Below, in pieces: positions 1-13,134 of a stretch of DNA of 64,000 nt; the first letter of the stretch is position 1; the number at the start of each line of letters is the position of its first letter. The stretch covers positions 434,001-498,000 of the forward strand of contig JAEVLN010000002.1 in NCBI GenBank assembly GCA_018350325.1. Reading direction: 5' to 3'. The position numbers and the translations under genes were made by a program. A model generated the notes under the pieces. The model made no database searches, had not been told where the DNA came from, and saw nothing but the letters and a program-made list of their open reading frames with translations. Source of the stretch: Globodera rostochiensis. Its lineage: Eukaryota > Nematoda > Chromadorea > Rhabditida > Heteroderidae.

Positions 1-221
1 CTCAATTATTGAATCAAAATTATTTGTATTTAAAATTGTTACATTTAGAATTTATTAAAAATATGTGTTTGATTTAGTGTTCGGCAAATGGGGTTTTTTG
101 GTATTATTTATTGCACATTAAACAATTTTTTTTTTTGCATTTTATTTAATTAAACATTAAAATATTAACTGTAATATAAAATGATTAAAAACAATTGTAA
201 CATTTTTTTTTCAATTTTTAG

Positions 222-1766
222 CGCGGCATTGGCCGATTTGTCATTTGTTTGCTGAAATTTTTTACGGCCGATGCGCTGAGCAGTGAACAGTTTCAGCCGA
301 TGAGATTTGTTTACCAGCTGAGCGCTTACAATCGCAATTTTGTCGCCCACATTTTGATCATTGAACGAATTATGGCCACATTTTTGCGCAAAAATTATGA
401 ACGCACCGCGGGATGGTTCTTTTCGATCGGTTGGATCACAATTGTGGTAAGAATGGCATTGGCACTTTTCAGATAGGTAAACTAATGCCCGGCGGGATTG
501 GGAGAGTCCCGATCCCGGTTCTTTGGTGCGACCGGCATTACCAAAATGGTATTTGTGTGAAGCCTTATATTCGAATGGCATTTGTCTTGGCATTTTGTCA
601 TTTTGAGTTAATTGACGTTTTGCTTTTGTCGAATATATTTAATTAAAAGTATATATATTTATATTATAGTTTTTCATCTCATTGTACGATACGGTAACGA
701 CAAGTGCCGAAAATACGTCAATCTTTGGCCTAATTACAACATTGGCACTGCTGATTTTGGGCGCAATCGAACTTTTTGTAATTTAATTTTATCAAAAAAA
801 TATTTATTTATTTTAAATTTATCAGATTTTTATTTGGCTATGGCGCTTCAATAAGAAGGCGTATAAGAAAAGTTTGGCAAAAGAAAATTTGCACTGTCTC
901 ACGGAGCGATATCAAGTAAAAAAAACTTTAGCTATTTATAAAATCTTTAAATAATTTTATTTTTATTGAACTATTTTAATACTACATAAATCAACATTAT
1001 AATTTAATAATTACACACAAAAATTTGTAATAAAAAATTGTTTTTTTTTATTAGATCTCTGAAAATATTCGAATTGGCAAACAGCTGCTGCCGACAGTGA
1101 TTTTGCAACTTTTGAACGTGGCATTCACTTCCGCTTATTTGTCAGTGACAAATTTTGACATTGAATTTTACCCAAACATTTGTTTGATGGTCGTTGTCAC
1201 CATGACAACACTTTTTGGACTGCTCATTGAAGTCACAATGATTACGTAACTTATTTTGTTTTATTTAATTTAACAATTTAAATAGTAAAAAAATGTTGGT
1301 GCATTTTTTTAATACAATTTTCACTAATTAAATAAATTTGAATATTTATAATATAATAAAATACTTTTTTCTCCACTCTTTCAGTAATACTTTAAATTAT
1401 TATTTTTTAATTACAAAATCTTATTATCAATTTTTTTAAACTTTTCTTTGATCATAGATAAATTGGGATTTTAAGCATTTAGTAATTAATTATTTATTTT
1501 ATTTTAGGCACCATCCGTTTCTAAGCAGAAATTTGCACCAAATTTTACGTAATTTTGCTGCTAAACTCGGTTTTCATACTGTTCAAGTGCATGCTGCACA
1601 AAATTATGGAGCAACCCCAGCAGAAGTTGGAGACGTTCGGCAGGGCATCGCCATGCTGGACATTATAAATGGACAAATTTTGACACAAAACGGGGACCAT
1701 TTTGCGATGCTTAAAGATGCGTGGGAGGGGTCGGCAAGTGACACAAAAAATAAAAAACATTATTAA
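222..1766 (+). CDS. 7TM serpentine chemoreceptor, Sra/Srab/Sre-like (5' partial)
   Basis: Predicted G-protein-coupled chemoreceptor of the nematode serpentine type, expected in the membrane of sensory neurons. Five exons join in phase at 222-446, 670-777, 826-915, 1055-1245 and 1508-1766, giving about 290 residues. All junctions are GT-AG. Visible landmarks are several hydrophobic helices, the segment IIERIMATFLRKNYE after a central helix (the family ER...K.YE signature), LTERYQ followed by ISENIR before a late helix, and a hydrophilic tail starting THHPFLSR. The receptor at 17767-20373 has the same order of landmarks (ERLIATLMSKRYE, LSERYQ, NIRTFRQL, WRHPILR), so the two are paralogues. The first one or two helices are missing and no start codon is seen, so the 5' exon should lie left of the window. 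Which Sra-superfamily branch it belongs to is not certain. Confidence 0.8.
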
Positions 1767-2315
1767 AAATACTTACATTTTGTCACGTTTCACAACAGAT
1801 TCATTAGTTTCCAATGACTATTATGAATGTTAATAATTGCAAAAATTCCCATAAATATTAATAAATTTTGGGCGATTTAGAGTTAAAAAGATAGCTAATA
1901 CTAAAACATTGGTTAAAGACTCTCGAAGTCTGATGATTAATTTAGGTGAAGTCTTGGCATTTTAGTAACCGCTGACCTCCTCCAACTTGTGCGCAACAAA
2001 TGCCCACTCTATTTCAAATTTTCGGTTTTTGCTGCGTTATCGCGCAGTTTGAGACTTTCACACAACGGACCCTCCTCCACTCGGCCAATGAAAAAAAAAG
2101 AAAATAGCTAACGACAATAAAAAGCCGAATAGATTTATGCAAATGAAGAGAAACAAATTTAAATAAATTTTGAAACCAATTCTTCGAAAAAAAACAAAAA
2201 ATGTAAAATGACTGAAAATTCCGAGATGGAATAAAAATATTGTTAAAAATTGTTAAAATCGTAAAACAAATCATTCATGTCCACACAACACTTTCCATTA
2301 GCTTCTTATTGTCCG
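1767..2315. other. intergenic, nothing recognised
   Basis: AT-rich spacer between the receptor stop and the 3' end of the minus-strand SNTX/P-loop gene (convergent genes). No coding signal, RNA gene or clear repeat was seen. Confidence 0.5.
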
Positions 2316-5300
2316 TCACTGGCGTTCCCGCTTATTGTTGTTGTAACGGGACTTGTCGAAATCGGAAGAGGAGCACGGCTCGAACTCCTGTTGTTGCAGT
2401 TGCGGAGGTTGCGCGGGATACGGCCGAACGCGGCTGTAGACAGGGCCGACAAACGGCAAATTTCCTGCGGAAAGAAATTCTTTTTGAAATTTCCAACCTT
2501 TTTTTTGGAAAGTTAAGGCAATGCCAATGTCCTCCAAAAAACCCATAAAAGCGATTACGACAAAATGAGTCAAAGTCTGGCAACTGCGGCTGTTGACGAA
2601 AGCCGCCGGCACTTCCACTCGCAATTTGAGCGGCGTTCGAATTGAATTCACGCGACGATTTTGCCGCACGCGATTTGTCGAAAGTTTTCACTGATGACTT
2701 GCCCTTACAGTGCCATGCTTTTGAAGTAGATGAATGGTTCGGAGATGAAAAGTCGTCGAATTCTGTGAACCGTTATTGGATTTAGAACATAATTCAAAAA
2801 AAGATACAGTAAATACCGTAGCCCCATTTCAAAACAAAATCTCCAATTTAAAACTTCAAAGTGCACCCCAAATTGCCACCACCCACATCTACCGTAATAC
2901 GGTCGCTTTTGCCCTTCAATTCTTTGCTGCTGATGCTGCAACAACTCCATCTCTCGCTGTTTCTTCGCATAAGAGTTGATAAGGCTCTGCTGCTCCAGCT
3001 CGTTCAGATACTGCTCCACTCGGTTGCCCGCTTAACAAAGAATCGGAATAAAATTTCAATTTTATAGTCCAAGAGTGTATATGAGAAACGATCTCTAAAC
3101 AGTTCAGACCCTTAAGCCGGGGGAATGAACATGTTCAAGAATCCCCCCCCCTTACGCATTCCGTTTCTGCTCGGCTTCGGCATGAAGCCAATGCCGGCCA
3201 TCTCTTCTGAGTACTCTCTCTGATTGTCTTCCCGCGTCTTCTGTTGCGTTTCGTACATTTGTTTGATGCTTTTGCCAAAAATCGGCAATTTGCAAAGTTC
3301 TTCAAAAAATTCGGTCACATCCTCCGCCTTAATCGCTTTCAGTCCGGTGGAAATGTTGGCATTAGCCGCGTCAATGAGCTCTTTTTGCTCTTTGTAGAGA
3401 CGAAGCGATTCCTTAACATCGATCGATTTCAACAATTTTAAGCCGAGCCAATTCTTTCAAAACACTGACTCGAAGTCCCTCAAGTTTCTCCATTTGAAGC
3501 TTCTGATCCGCTTCCCCATCGCTTTCAGCAACAAATCGTTCCCCATCCTGGATGGACAACAAAATGTACGCCTCCATGCTGTCGTTGTACGGCTTCAGTG
3601 CCCACGTCTTCAGGAAGGAGCAAAACAAAGCTGCCTGAAATGTTTTCAAAGTTGTGGTGAAAAACCATCATTGTTTTCCAAATCGCCCGCATATAATCGA
3701 ATTCGAGACTCTCGACGTCGATCAACAACAAATCAATCACAACCCAGTTTCAATCGATCTCAAATGTTAATTGATGCCTTAGAATAGATCTTCTCTCGCT
3801 CGTGCAGCATCTGCAGCCGGTATGCCTCCAGTGTGGACAACGTTTGACGTTTATCCGCGAACAGCTTGCGCTTCGCGTCGTCGAGTTGATGAGTCACCAC
3901 CACTTGTTCGAAGCGGAAGTGCATGTGCACACTCCAATCGCAGCCACATTCAGCGACCTGGAAAACATATCCAATTGTTCGTTAAATGAGTCACCAAAAA
4001 CAGTTCAATTCAGAGTTCCATCGAATTCAAGAGGGGCATTTAATATTTAAATCTTCAATTTCTTACATTTAAAAATGCGGGTTTTTAAATTAATCAGCAA
4101 TTATTTGGTCATATTTGTTCTTGACAGATTTGAGACTTAGCTTGAGGATTAACTAATTTTAAAACAATTTGTTTACTCACCCGGCATTTGTCATTGCCAC
4201 CCAACGCCCAACAATTCTTCAGCGACTCATTGGGCATATTCTCCGCAATAATGTTTTCCAAGTAACAATGCGGGTGGCAATGTCGTCTGTACAGCTTGAT
4301 CTCTTTCGCAGCAGTCTTTTTTACTTCGGTGCAACGGGCCTTGAAAAATTAATTTAAATTGTTAAAAACAAAGCACTGAAAAAGATGCTGCAATATTAAA
4401 TGCTTTGATCTGATCTGTGCATATAAATGTAATTGCTATACATAGATCATATTTTGTAAAATAAAATGGCCAAATTTTGGACAATTTGTCAATTACCACC
4501 ATTCCCTACAAACACATGGAACAATTTAAATGCCGACCGAAGTGCAAACGGTGCGCGGGTGTTGGAGAGGAACGAACTGAACGGTTTCAAAAGTGGGCGC
4601 GGTGGTCATCTCCTGTTCGCCTTTGTTGATGGATTCTTGTTGTTCTTTGATTCGGATGAGGTTGTCCTGTAAAGTGCGTAAATGGAGACAATAGTTTTAA
4701 AGAGATACGCTTTCCCACCTGGATTGACTGGGAGATGGATGCCAATGGATAGGTCAAGTCGACGATGGTCCGATGGGCCTTGTTGAGCGACACGGTCTCC
4801 CAGGTACGGTGGGGCTTCAACGCGGACACGTTCTTCAACATTCGCTGGAGTTCCTGCTCTGCCCGAGTCCAACTCTTTGAAAAATCGGCCATGTTTTCTT
4901 CGGAGTACCGGACGTTGGCCTTTTTGATGAGACACAAATGCTCAAACGCCTCATTGTCCAGACAATAAATTCTGTCCCGGTGGAGAGGAATAGACACCTT
5001 GAATTTGTGTGAGGTTTGGCCAAATGTTTTGTACAAAATAAATTTGTTCATTTTTATAATGCATTAATGTTTATTAAGAATTAAACAGCTAATTTGTAAA
5101 TGTCCCCACTTTATGCGCAGCTTCAATTGGATTCAGAATTCCTTGCAACAATTCGCGCGTTTTTCCTAAAATGATTTCCTTTTCAAGCCTCTTTGCACCC
5201 AAAACGAACCCATTTTGTAATTGGATCCCCGCGCGTTGGTGAACATAAAAAAGATATTCTGAAATAGGTAAAAGGGCATTTCCCCTTCAAACTGCGTGCC

Positions 5301-8300
5301 CTTCCCCTACCTTTGCGGCATTTTTATGCAAATAAGTGAGCAGTCCGTTAATGCAGTATTTGAATGCAGGCCCGGTGCGCGTGCTGTTCGGCCGCAGCAG
5401 GATGCAGATGGCGTGCAGTTCAGGCAACGTGCTGATGAAGCTGAGCGTTTTGTGCAAATTCAAATTGTCTTCTTTGATTCCGCCCGTGTCGAGGATGCCC
5501 GGCGCGTCGATCAAACGAATTTTGTGTCCAACTGAACGTTTTTTATTGGCCATTTCATTTCTTTCATTTTCTTCCTTTCTTTCTGATGACTCCTCCCTCA
5601 CCTTTTGAAGGAGTTATGTACGCATTTGGCCATTTGGTCTGCGATTTGCCAGGCTCGAGGCACTCGTCTTTGCTCTTCTTTCCAATCACCACCTCCTTTT
5701 GCACCAAATTGCCGTCCTCATCGTATTCCTCCGTACAGAATCGGGCCGGAATCACCGACTCAATTTCGTCTGCCTGTGAACAAATTATTTGTTGTTATAC
5801 AAAAGGCGGGGGTACGGCACCGGTTGGTATTAAACAGATGAAAGGATCAGATCAAGGCTCTAGACTCTCACCTGAATTGCTTCTTCGAAGGTCGGATGCT
5901 TCAGATAGTTGACGATCGCATTGATCAGCGTTGATTTGCCAACGCCAGTCTCACCCAACAGCAAAATTGTCAAAATGCCCTTACTTTTCAGCCTTTCCAA
6001 TTCGTTGGTCAACTGCATTTTTGTTGCAAAGTGCCGGAATTCATTTCCATGAGCGTCCACATCGCTGCAACGAAAAGAGAACTCCTCCACCGGTGTGGCA
6101 CCACAACCGCAATAGAAATGAGTCATTGGCGCCTTTTTGGGAGAATTTGGACATGGAAAATGTTCATAGACAATTAAATGCCTCACATTTTCCTCTTTTA
6201 CGTAAGTCAACGTTCGGCCACAGTCGTCGCAGCCCCACAAAAAGTCGTTGTTCTGACATTTACCTCCATAGCCTTCACAGAGAGGGCATGGCAAACTGCA
6301 AGGTTCAGTCTTCTTCTGAGGTACTGCTCCAACTTCAGTCCGTTGAGGATTCTCAATCTGAAGATTTGAGCACTTTGTTTTGAATTCTTTACTTATATTC
6401 ACTGACTCGAGCAATGCAAATTTGCAATTTCTGCGCTTCTTCCATCACACAATCGGCTGTCAGCAATTTGTGCCCGCGCATTTTGACTAATCGACTGCCA
6501 ATGTTCGGGAATCCGTCTAATTCGAGAATGCCTTGAGGCAATCCGCCGTATGCCGTCGCCTCGTCGTCACTTAGCAAAGCATCCAAATCAACAAAGGCGC
6601 AGCTTTTGCCCCGTCCAGCCATTTGGTAAAGCTGGCCCAAACATTGGCGATAGAATCGTTCGCCGTCGTGCTGAGAAGACGAACCGCCAACGGCGACGGC
6701 GGAAGGAGTTGTTCTCGACTCGTTGTACAAAAGAACAAAATGCAAAGTCCTGGAGCCGCCGTTGGTCAGCAGCAGATCCGTCAGGCGTCGATTGCCACGT
6801 CCGATGTATTGAACACCTTCAATAGATTAAAATTACGCTTTTTTGACATGAATCCCCCCAATTTCTGTGTTTGCCTTTTGAGTCCAATTTCCGAATCAAC
6901 TCCATTTTTGGTTGCAACAAATCATCACAATGTCCCAACAATGAGCGCCCGTTCGCCCCAAATTGGTCGACCGCTAACTCCAACGCGTCCGTTGAACGTT
7001 CGGCTTCCTTTGTGCCTTGGCCCCGTCTCAAATTAATGACACAATTCTTCAACATTTGATCGATCGCGGCTTTCTCCTTTTCACAATGCTGGAACATTTG
7101 TGCCAAAGTGTCATAGTGATGGAAGCTGAATTAAAATATTCCTTTTAAAAATGAATTTTGAGCATTAAAGATTAATTTCTTAGGTTAAACTGTGAATTAA
7201 TTAAAATATTCTTTTTCAAAATGAATTTTGATCAATAAAGATTAATTTCTTAGGTTAAACTGTGAATTAATTTAAATATCCTTTAAAAATAAATTTTGAT
7301 TGTGAACTAAAATATTCTTTTTTCAAAAATGAATTTTGATCATTAATTACGTTAAAATGAATGCATATTTGTTTAGTGACTGGCCGGCCTTTCGCAATCT
7401 GCGCTCAAAATGTTCCACAAATTGCGCACAATACTGGATCCGTTCCACCAAAAGGCTATCATCTGCAACTAATTGATTCAACAATAATTAACATTTTACA
7501 CAAAACACCTTCAATTACGGAGGCGGGCATCAGAAATGTGTGCTGCAATGATTTGTCATTAACAATGGCAGAAATTGGAATCAACGAAAAGCTGATCGGA
7601 TGTCCGAAGCCGTAGTTGAAGCAAGCGCTCTTTTTGGTCGATTCCACAAACACGTCGAGGCCATACAATAAGTCCTGAAAGCCCAATCAGTAAGTATAAT
7701 TAACACATTGGCCAAACAAACAAACAAACAAACAAACAGCACCAAATCAGTTCCGCCAGAGCCAATGGACGAGTCGACAAACACGCTGACCCGGACGGAG
7801 TTGTTCAAAGCATTGAGAGAGTCTTTGTCCGAAGAGGACATTGGATAGCCACGAATATGCTTCAAAACAAGCTTAAAAAATGTGTTTAATATGTTTTTGT
7901 CCGTCCCATTCTTTTATTGGCACATTTTTGACGTCAAAAATTTGTTGGTCAACAGTCACAATTGCTGCGACAAGCGACCCAAAGCACGTCGAACCGACAA
8001 AATGAGTTGCATCTTTCTGAGGGTTCTGCTGCAGCACGGAGTTGCGCACGTACGGCTCGTTCAGTTTCAGCGAAATTATCTGATCAATTTTTGATTATTA
8101 CAAAAAGCACATAAATAATGCCAATTTTACCTTTTCTGGCAAAATTTGAATGATGCCAAACGAATTGTTTTTCTGTCCTTCTTTTTGGCTTGCCGCCAAA
8201 AGAAATTGGCCAAGAGGGTAAGCATCCTCAAGAAGCGCCAGGCGACTGATCACACTCAGCTAAAAAACATTCAACTCAATAAAATGATAAAATTTGGCGG

Positions 8301-10382
8301 GTTAACAATGTTTATTTTCAATTTCTGGGTAAAGCTCCTCCTCCCCCCCCCCCCAGTAATAGCAAAGTTTATGGGTCCCACAAAATGTATTTTAGAGTTT
8401 TACGCAATTCTGAGAAGTACTCGGTTTTCTCGGTCACTGATCACGTCAAATGACATCATCTAACCTATATGTCACAATTGATTTTTTAAATTTTTCCAAA
8501 AATCATTTGGCCTGTCGAATTCGGGTCCGGGGTTCGACCTCGGTCAAAATGGAGGTCAGATTTCGATTCTTCAGTCCCTTAAATCCCTAAAAACGTCCCC
8601 GACGCCGACCTTCTGCTCCGTCCCCAACATTTTGGTGCGTTCCTCCAGTCTGTCCAAGTGATCAATTTCGATGATGTCTTTCCCCAGTGTTGGCATGCTC
8701 TTTTCTGTGTATGAGTTCATGTTGAAAATCTTGCGCATAAATCCGAGCTCATTGGAAGTGACAAAGTTGTCAGAAAGTACGCTGTACAGATTGCCAAGTG
8801 GGGCCTTTCCACCGGACACACAAAAACGATTGCTAAATTCGAATAAAATTATAATTAATGCTCTGTGCCGTGGCACCAACTCACATTGGTTCCCAATCTT
8901 TGGTGGCATTCTGTTGTCCACTCAGCGGCACAACATCATCCAAACGGTCATCTCTGTTGGCATTCTGTTGTTCATTCATCGGCACAACATCATCCAAACG
9001 ATGTTCATCTTCTCTGTTGGCATTCTGTTGCGCACCCATCGGCATCTCTTCATCATCACAACGACGGCCACCGCCTTCAACCGTTTCAGGCACAATTGTT
9101 CGGGCACTCACACTGCGACCGGAGTTGTTGTCGTCGTCCAATTTCGGGTGAAGCAGCACTTTGTACTCGCCGAGATGTTCGACCCGTTCAGCACGGCACT
9201 GTTGTTGGCCAATGTCGAAGAACACCGTGTCCGGCATGTAGGCTCTTTCACGAATTTGCACTTGCAAATCAAACTGTGCAGCCACTTGTTCCATAGACAT
9301 GGCCAAATGCTTCGACAAAATTGCACGCGTCATGTCGCCAACCGTCGGATTGCAGTCTTCGGAATCAGAAGACAGCGGTTCAGCTTCCGTTACGAAGAAT
9401 TCGTAGCGCAGACTTGGACAAAAAGTGGTCGACTTGTCCACCCGTTGAACTTGCAGAATCGCCAAACATTTCTTCTTTCCCGTTGGTCGCCCATTTGTTG
9501 TTGGAGGCTGCTGTTGATGCTCACTGAGTTGGTCCTCCTGCTTTAAAATTAATTTAATCGGTTTTTTTTCACATATTAATAATTCTTAAGTTGTTTACTC
9601 CACCAAATTATCAAAATTTAAATTTCAGGATTTTTTTTTACTCAAAAACGCAATTTTCAAAAATCAGAATTCCGACCCAAAAATTGGGAAATCGGAATTC
9701 CGACTATCCCTGGCCTCCACTGTCCTCTTGCATACAGAAAACACGCACAGTCCGAACTCTAATAACAATCTTACTTGCTGAACAGTAACCGCAACATCCT
9801 CATTTCCAAATTGTTCAATGCCATCATCTGAGTATTTTGAAACAAATTGTTGACTGTTCATTTTACGTCTCAAATTGCGTTCATTCATTTACCTTCGTCA
9901 TTTTGGCCACCAACAGTGGACACCAAGTCGAAGCCGCTTTCAGTTAGGGACGGCGAATTCGTCTGTTGGCGTTGAGCCAACTCGGCGAGTTCATCGGCCA
10001 ACTCAGCGATGGGTCGAGCGAAACTCGGCCACAAATGGACTGAAAGAGTTTAAATTTTTTGAAATTGGCACGCTTTGAGAACGAAAAAATCGAATAAAAC
10101 AAAAGTTCGCTTTCGGCTAACCGAAGTCTTTTCAGAAATCGCCACCCCCCCCCCCCCCCGCACTTCCCATCAGAAGCTTTATCCTTTTTTGGGTAATTTC
10201 AATTTAAATAAATGTATTAAAAAATGGACGCGTTTCTTGGCTAAAACGCTTTTTGCATAAGCCTAACGACGAGTTTTGATTTTTCCCGGTAGCTCCGTGT
10301 AAAATGTTTCCCCCCCCCCCCCATTTTTCTTGCCTTTGTCTGCTGTCAGGTCGCCGTCGGTTGTATTGGGTGAACTTGTCAT
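2316..10382 (-). CDS. Large SNTX-like / P-loop GTPase-like / Cys-His mosaic protein
   Basis: A long gene of about 20 exons on the minus strand; no established function. In order: a candidate start exon (ATG at 10382, [10 protein letters not shown]); an acidic exon near 9905-10039; a large exon at about 8885-9541 ending in an internal repeat; then segments resembling the stonustoxin/verrucotoxin family ([16 protein letters not shown] near 8790; [12 protein letters not shown] near 7990); helical, coiled-coil-like exons (about 6820-7450); a Cys-rich stretch with CPLC, CDDCG and CGCG (about 6080-6310); a P-loop GETGVGKST near 5940; a G3-like DAPG near 5500; a G4-like FTNARGSN near 5230; a long helical region; a Cys/His module HCHPHCYL near 4230 and [10 protein letters not shown] near 3930; and a Q-rich tail ending at 2316. 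Such G-domain proteins with this Cys/His module (I believe the DUF8206 type) exist in several invertebrates and fungi. The SNTX similarity is to non-toxin relatives too and does not imply a toxin. The first exon contains a 13-G run, so the 5' end is uncertain; it could also be two neighbouring genes. Confidence 0.65.
8890..9050 (-). repeat. In-frame tandem repeat, about 48-51 bp unit, three copies
   Basis: Within the second large exon of the SNTX/P-loop gene the protein repeats a core of RLDDVVP.....QQNA followed by N/T and acidic or basic residues, three times with substitutions ([32 protein letters not shown]). The DNA shows the same period, with the phrase tctgttggcattctgttg recurring near 8960 and 9020. 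It looks like a disordered polar linker before the SNTX-like part. Confidence 0.7.
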
Positions 10383-13134
10383 CATATTTGTTAAGAATAA
10401 AATGAGTTTAAATATCTTAAGAGCATGAATATTAAGTTTTGATCATTTACATATTTTTGCAAAATTTAAATGGCAATTGCGGTCCCGACGAAAAAAATTT
10501 TAAATGCATGTTTCTAGGGTAAAAATATTCGTGCACGAATCCAAGCACAAGATTTTGTAGGCAAAAATAAAGACTACAAAATTGTTCAAAAAATGCAATA
10601 AATTTTTGTTTTTTGCATGAAATGTGTTTTTTAACCATATTTCTCAGCAACAACAATTTTTCATTTTTAGGCTTATTTCAGGCTTTTGGGGCGGGTCCGA
10701 GTAATTTTTGAATTGTTGACTCAATTTGTTAAGGGATTTGCAACCAAAATTTTACAAAATACTGTGATTTATTGATTCGGATCGGTTTTTATAAGATTAG
10801 AAGCCAAATAAGGGCACAAATCGTATAAATAAGGGGATAGTTTGCATCCCTGACGTACACAAACAAACAAATTGTTGTAAGTTACTTAAGCACAATAAAA
10901 CAATAACAAAAATAATATTTGAGTGCGGAAAAACAAACAGACTTTTGCCAAATATATGTGGAAATCAAAGGGGGGGGGGGGAGATGGAATGAGTGACCTA
11001 AACAATGCTTCGTTTACATAATCGGAAGACGACGAAAAAAATGAGGGAAAGAAAAAATGGGAGAGATTTTTCTATGACCGACGAAAACGTTTTTTTCGTC
11101 TTCAACCGACGCTATTGTTATGTAATCTAATGTTTGAAACAATTAAAATCTCAATTACCTATCAGCTATCCTGGAGAATGAACGGCGCTAGGATAAAATC
11201 CCTAATAGTAACTAGAACCCGTCAAAATCACTACCTAATTGCTTAAAATCGGACAAAATCAAACATCGTTTGATGTGCTGTGACCATTTCATTAGTGTTT
11301 AATGAAGAAAAATCTGATAATTGCTTTTCGGTCAAACTATGAAAATTCACTGGAGTTTATGGGTATTTTTGCAGATTAACTGATCTCTATGGCTTGTTGA
11401 AGGCTAAACTTAGGAATTTTATGCGTTTTAATTCATTCAAAGTTGAAAAGAAATTCCGTTATTATTAGAGAAATGATACACCCTAATGGTCTGTTGCGTA
11501 TGGAGTAAAGCATTTTTGTTCATATTCATAAATGAATGGAGAAATGGAAATGTTCCTCCACTTTTTATATGACACAAATCGTCCCCTGCTGCTGCTGTTG
11601 CTGGTGATGACCCCTTAAATGCCTTTTCTTTGACATTTGTACACAAAGAAAGACCAGAGAGAGAGCATTTTGCAGAGGCAATTTTGCATTTATTTGAATT
11701 GGAGTTGGGGAGGGGGGGGGGGGCAAAACGCCGACCCACAGAAAATGGCGGGCATTTTGTGGTGGGGGGAATGAGTGGACGGACAGAGCAGGACGGCCGA
11801 TGTCTGGTGATGTTCATCTTCATCCCCCCCCCCCCACATTATCTTAATCAGAGAGTCCAAAGAACAACAACACAAAATGACCTACATATTCAAATAAGTT
11901 ACCTCCTACCTAATCGGACAAAACGAGAAAATGTGTCAAACTTCATTTTCATGTGAATGCCCTCAAATTTCCGTTGGATTTGGGGCTACCGGTCTGAAGG
12001 TCGAAAAGTCCGAATGTCGATTAGAATAAAAAAGCATGATTTTATCAATCAAGTTCGAATTTTTTGAATACAATTTAGCTTCTTCCTTTGCCGTTTATTT
12101 AAATAAAATTTACAAAATAAAATTTTTTTTAAATTGGAGAAAATATTCATAATTTATATATTTTAATTGTCATTTTATTATTTAATTATCCTGTAACTAA
12201 ATTGATTAGTGTATTTTTGAAATTGGCGTTTTTAATTTGTTTTTAAATTTTCAAAACGTAAAATTTTATTCCAGCGAGATGCACAAAATTTTGAACGAAA
12301 ACAAGAAAAATGGAAAAAATCCATTCGGACGATAAATGCAAGCCATTCGAAGAAGAATTAAGTGTTTATTTTGTTTTGTGAAAATATGAATTTGAGTGTC
12401 CTTGGATTTTATAAAATTTGACAGTTGTGTCCTTAGAAACCATTATATTTGTCCTTGAACCTAGCTTTTATAATTAAGGACCGGAGCTTAAAATTTTTAA
12501 GGAAAAGCTTCTAAAAAACAATACACATTATGAGCAAATGCCTTTTTTATCGCATTTTTATTCATAGTAAATGAATGAAACTTTATTTGAGCCCTAAATT
12601 TTGCGTTGATGTACTTTTTGGTGAAATTTATTGTAAGCCCTGCGGTGGGAGGCCTTGAATTAGTAGACAGTTTGAGGAGAATTGTTGAGAAACGAGCGAA
12701 GGCCAAAATAGTTCATAGAACGTAGTCGTGCCCCGCGGGGGTCACTCGCCCTCTTTGCTTCTCATCGAAAACAAATTGTAACATTTTGCTTCAATTATAT
12801 AAGGAAGCGGCGGACGGCAAAAGGCGTGCGATTCGCTCGCCGACGCCGTTTCCCGCCGCGGCTCAGACAGCGTGCGCACGCTGTCGCCGCCTTTTGCTTC
12901 GCCTGCCGCACGCTTTGTGCGCAGGCGGCGCTTGCTGTGCACGCGCTGCGGTGCGTGCGCGGCCAATTTGCTTCTCTGTCGTTACTGACAGAGAGCTTAC
13001 GCACGGTCGGGCTAGCTGGTCTCTCGGCGGTTCGACCGGCAGCCTGGAAATGGCAAACAAATGGGCGGTTGCATCCGGTTGGAGTCGGCTTGAGCGATCG
13101 CTCAACTTTTTGTATTTTAATACATATTTATAAT
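10383..13134. other. long non-coding stretch with G/C homopolymer runs and a GC-rich island
   Basis: No spliced gene could be supported. The stretch contains mononucleotide G or C runs at about 10971, 11707 and 11825. Open frames around 11437-11956 exist on both strands and look like by-products of these runs. A locally GC-rich block at about 12800-13080, rich in CpG and in alternating GC/CG words with self-complementary segments, stands out against the AT-rich background; its role is unknown. Confidence 0.4.
13127..13134. repeat. target-site duplication TTTATAAT (left)
   Basis: 8-bp direct repeat immediately outside the left TIR of the 916-bp hAT MITE; identical to 14051-14058. Confidence 0.9.

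Noticed and set aside
8671..9546. 291-codon plus-strand frame
   Set aside because: Antisense shadow of the repeat-bearing exon of the SNTX/P-loop gene.
2316..10382. Calling the SNTX-like gene a toxin
   Set aside because: Similarity is to the shared structural region, the gene carries a P-loop domain and Cys/His modules and no visible signal peptide, so a venom-like role is unsupported.
11437..11956. Opposing open frames with Pro or Gly runs
   Set aside because: Runs come from C/G homopolymers; no splice-compatible partner exons or family resemblance.
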